A stretch of 6,707 nt of DNA from Bacteroidales bacterium (lineage in GTDB: Bacteria > Bacteroidota > Bacteroidia > Bacteroidales > UBA12481): assembly GCA_028707745.1 (NCBI GenBank), contig JAQWAJ010000098.1, positions 1 through 6,707 on the forward strand. The letters run 5' to 3'. The position numbers were made by a program, and so were the translations under genes. The notes below the pieces were generated by a model that saw nothing but the letters and a program-made list of their open reading frames with translations, was not told the DNA's origin and ran no database searches. Position 1 is the stretch's first letter; the number at the start of each line of letters is the position of its first letter. This document shows, piece after piece, positions 4,813-6,707 of the stretch.

Positions 4813-6707
4813 CTCAGTTCATTGAAGTAAGCCACGTAAACCAGCACGACCAGTGCGATCAGTCCGACATAAGCCATCACTGGGATGGTGGGCATATCGC
4901 CTCCAGCGTAAGAGTGCATTCCGCCCAGGAAATAGTTGACCCCGAAATAAGTCATCAGAACAGATCCGAATGCCATCAGTGAACCCAGGTTGAATGCAAA
5001 ATCATTGTTGAAATCCTTGATGTGATGCATGTGCGTCACAAAGCTGTAAACCAGGATGGTTATCAGGCACCAGGTCTCTTTCGGGTCCCAGCCCCAGTAA
5101 CGCCCCCACGACTGATTGGCCCAGATAGCTCCCAGAAAGCATCCGATGGTGATCAAATAGATTCCCGCGATCAGCACAATTTTATTGATCCTCGTCAGAT
5201 GGGCAATATGTCCGTCGATCGTCTGATAGTTGTTTCTGTTTTTCGAAACATATAATATCATCGTGATCAGCCCGATAAGAGCGCCCAGCCCGAGAAACGA
5301 GTAACTGGTCATGATCACGGCGACATGGATCGTCAGCCAAACGGATTTCAGCACCGGTACCAGCGGGGTAATTTCCGGGCTCATCCAGCTCAGATGTGCT
5401 ACCAGCAAGGAGAGGGCTGCTAAAACTGCGGTCAGTGCCAATGGCAGCTGCGACCGCCAGAGCATCAGAAACCCGGCCAGCAGGGTGCCCCAGGCTACAA
5501 AAATCATCGATTCATAGCCGTTGCTCATCGGAGCATGGCCCGAAAGATACCAACGCAACCCCAGACCTACCGTATGGATAATCCAGGCTCCACCCAGAAG
5601 GCCCGCGAAAATCCAGCCAGCCCGTTTATGCCATCCCGCAGGTTTGAACAGCGAAATCATCTGAATAATCAGAAACAACAAGCCAATCGTGGCATATACA
5701 ATAGCCAGCCGCTCAAAAATCAGGGCACGGTTATAGAAGACTTCGAGTTTTGCTTTGTTTTCTGATGGAATCAGCGCACCACCCAGCTTTTTCTGAAATT
5801 TCGAGATCTCTTGGCGCAAGGTTCCGGCCTCCTTGAAATTCCGGTCTCCCACTGCCTTCAGATAATTACCGAACATATCCGCTACGATCAGGGAATCAAC
5901 CGGATTGCCGATCACTGCCTTTCCTGGAATCATCCATTTGGCTCCGGGATGGGTTGCATCCGGAAAAATCTGCAACAGTTGCCCGTTCATTCCCAGGTAA
6001 AAAATATTGAGCGTTTCATCCAGTTTGATGACCGATTTGTCAAAACCGTTACGCTGGTTGGGCTGTTTCTGCAAAGCCTCCTGCACCAGATCCGACATCA
6101 GATATTCCCCCTGCCTGAAGAAATCGTTGTATGCCCCCTTCCCTCCTGAAATCCTGAATAACCTGGCTATCTCCTGATCCCGGATCTCAATAATCTTCAA
6201 CTTCGACCATTCCTGAGGTTCAATCATCAGGCTAAGCCAGAACTGCTCGGGCAACATGCCCCCGATCTTGTTTTTCCCGAAAAGTTTGCGCGACATTTCG
6301 GAGGAAAGTGTGCTGACTGGTTTTATTCGACCTTCGTTCCCCTGAACCCACATCCTGCCAAATGCCTTTGCTTCTGTAACATCAGGAGGAGTCGGGAATT
6401 CCCGGGCCTCTGCCGCCGATCCCCGTAGAAGCAGAAACAGCAGTAAACCAGCCCCTAAAACCGGCTTCCGGCTATCGCGGAGCAGCTTCCTGAACCTGCT
6501 GTCAGGTGCAAACATCGACAGTATGATGAAAACCATCATCAGAAAATATCCGGCATAGGTAACGCCAGTGCCCAGCGAGTCGTGGTTAACCGACAATACC
6601 GTGCCAAGTTCATCGGTGTCGTATGAAGATTGATAAAACCGATAGCCCTTGTATTTTAAGGTATTATTCATAAATATCCGGTAGGGCCGCTGGTGACCTG
6701 ATGGATC
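4791..6707 (-). CDS. ccsA: System II cytochrome c synthetase, ResB-CcsA (CcsBA-type) fusion, 5' truncated by window edge
   Basis: This inner-membrane protein exports heme and attaches it to CxxCH motifs of apocytochromes c. The frame stays open to the edge, and the 12 codons before the ATG at 6671 continue into conserved ResB-like sequence (YKGYRFYQSSYD), so that ATG is internal and most of the ResB part is missing. Numbering from that Met: end of ResB with a membrane segment (36-54), a second hydrophobic segment (70-83), a large soluble region (about 87-315), a membrane segment (321-341), then the CcsA core with GHAPMSNGYES (378-388) and the heme-handling WWD motif WANQSWGRYWGWDPKETW (517-534). 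His449, His547 and His586 match by spacing the three C-terminal heme-ligand His of Helicobacter CcsBA; the fourth would lie in the missing part. The C-terminal codons overlap the inverted repeat. The gene converges on the lipoprotein operon, and its promoter is outside the window. Confidence 0.93.
   Translation of the reverse strand, partial: DPSGHQRPYRIFMNNTLKYKGYRFYQSSYDTDELGTVLSVNHDSLGTGVTYAGYFLMMVFIILSMFAPDSRFRKLLRDSRKPVLGAGLLLFLLLRGSAAEAREFPTPPDVTEAKAFGRMWVQGNEGRIKPVSTLSSEMSRKLFGKNKIGGMLPEQFWLSLMIEPQEWSKLKIIEIRDQEIARLFRISGGKGAYNDFFRQGEYLMSDLVQEALQKQPNQRNGFDKSVIKLDETLNIFYLGMNGQLLQIFPDATHPGAKWMIPGKAVIGNPVDSLIVADMFGNYLKAVGDRNFKEAGTLRQEISKFQKKLGGALIPSENKAKLEVFYNRALIFERLAIVYATIGLLFLIIQMISLFKPAGWHKRAGWIFAGLLGGAWIIHTVGLGLRWYLSGHAPMSNGYESMIFVAWGTLLAGFLMLWRSQLPLALTAVLAALSLLVAHLSWMSPEITPLVPVLKSVWLTIHVAVIMTSYSFLGLGALIGLITMILYVSKNRNNYQTIDGHIAHLTRINKIVLIAGIYLITIGCFLGAIWANQSWGRYWGWDPKETWCLITILVYSFVTHMHHIKDFNNDFAFNLGSLMAFGSVLMTYFGVNYFLGGMHSYAGGDMPTIPVMAYVGLIALVVLVYVAYFNELRFQRRGR

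Noticed and set aside
5811..6149. 112-codon plus-strand open frame
   Set aside because: It lies wholly inside the minus-strand cytochrome c synthetase, has no recognisable domain or start signal, and is a shadow of that gene.
6669..6671. ATG as the true start of the cytochrome c synthetase
   Set aside because: The frame stays open for 12 more codons to the edge, and the sequence around the ATG is the middle of a ResB domain, so the start lies outside the window.
1..6707. Mobile element or horizontally acquired island
   Set aside because: No transposase, integrase, tRNA, direct-repeat boundary or obvious composition change was seen.

Overview
The window looks like chromosomal DNA from a member of the Bacteroidota, probably Bacteroidales-like. 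The evidence is indirect but consistent. There are three consecutive lipoprotein genes with no clear Shine-Dalgarno sequences, a promoter-like TTTG-N19-TAnnTTT element, a FISUMP domain joined to PKD domains, and a System II cytochrome c synthetase in which ResB-type and CcsA-type parts lie in one reading frame. Base composition is moderate and fairly even, and I see no mobile element, tRNA, rRNA or CRISPR array.

Layout. (1) Positions 1-1358, plus strand: the end of a zinc/manganese-type ABC importer. An ATPase cut by the left edge overlaps its membrane permease by four bases (ATGA). (2) Positions 1359-1526: a 168-bp intergenic region with a short AT-rich inverted repeat and a Bacteroidota-type promoter candidate. 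(3) Positions 1527-4762, plus strand: a tight three-gene lipoprotein operon with gaps of 12 and 2 bp. It encodes a DUF4249-like lipoprotein, a small lipoprotein of no family I recognise, and a protein with four PKD repeats and a C-terminal FISUMP domain. (4) Positions 4769-4812: a perfect 14-bp inverted repeat at the convergent junction. (5) Positions 4791-6707, minus strand: the C-terminal 638 residues of a ResB-CcsA (CcsBA-type) cytochrome c synthetase whose start lies beyond the right edge.

How the genes work together. The ABC pair imports a transition metal across the inner membrane, together with a substrate-binding protein not present here. The lipoprotein operon probably makes envelope-anchored proteins that are exported and may act together, possibly in binding or adhesion at the cell surface; nothing in the sequence gives a substrate. 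The CcsBA protein moves heme across the inner membrane and attaches it to apocytochromes c. No direct functional link between the three blocks is visible.

The least explained part is the lipoprotein operon. Its PKD repeats have an exact 95-residue (285-nt) period with acidic, possibly calcium-binding loops. Most individual parts belong to known families, so I would not claim a new system from sequence alone.
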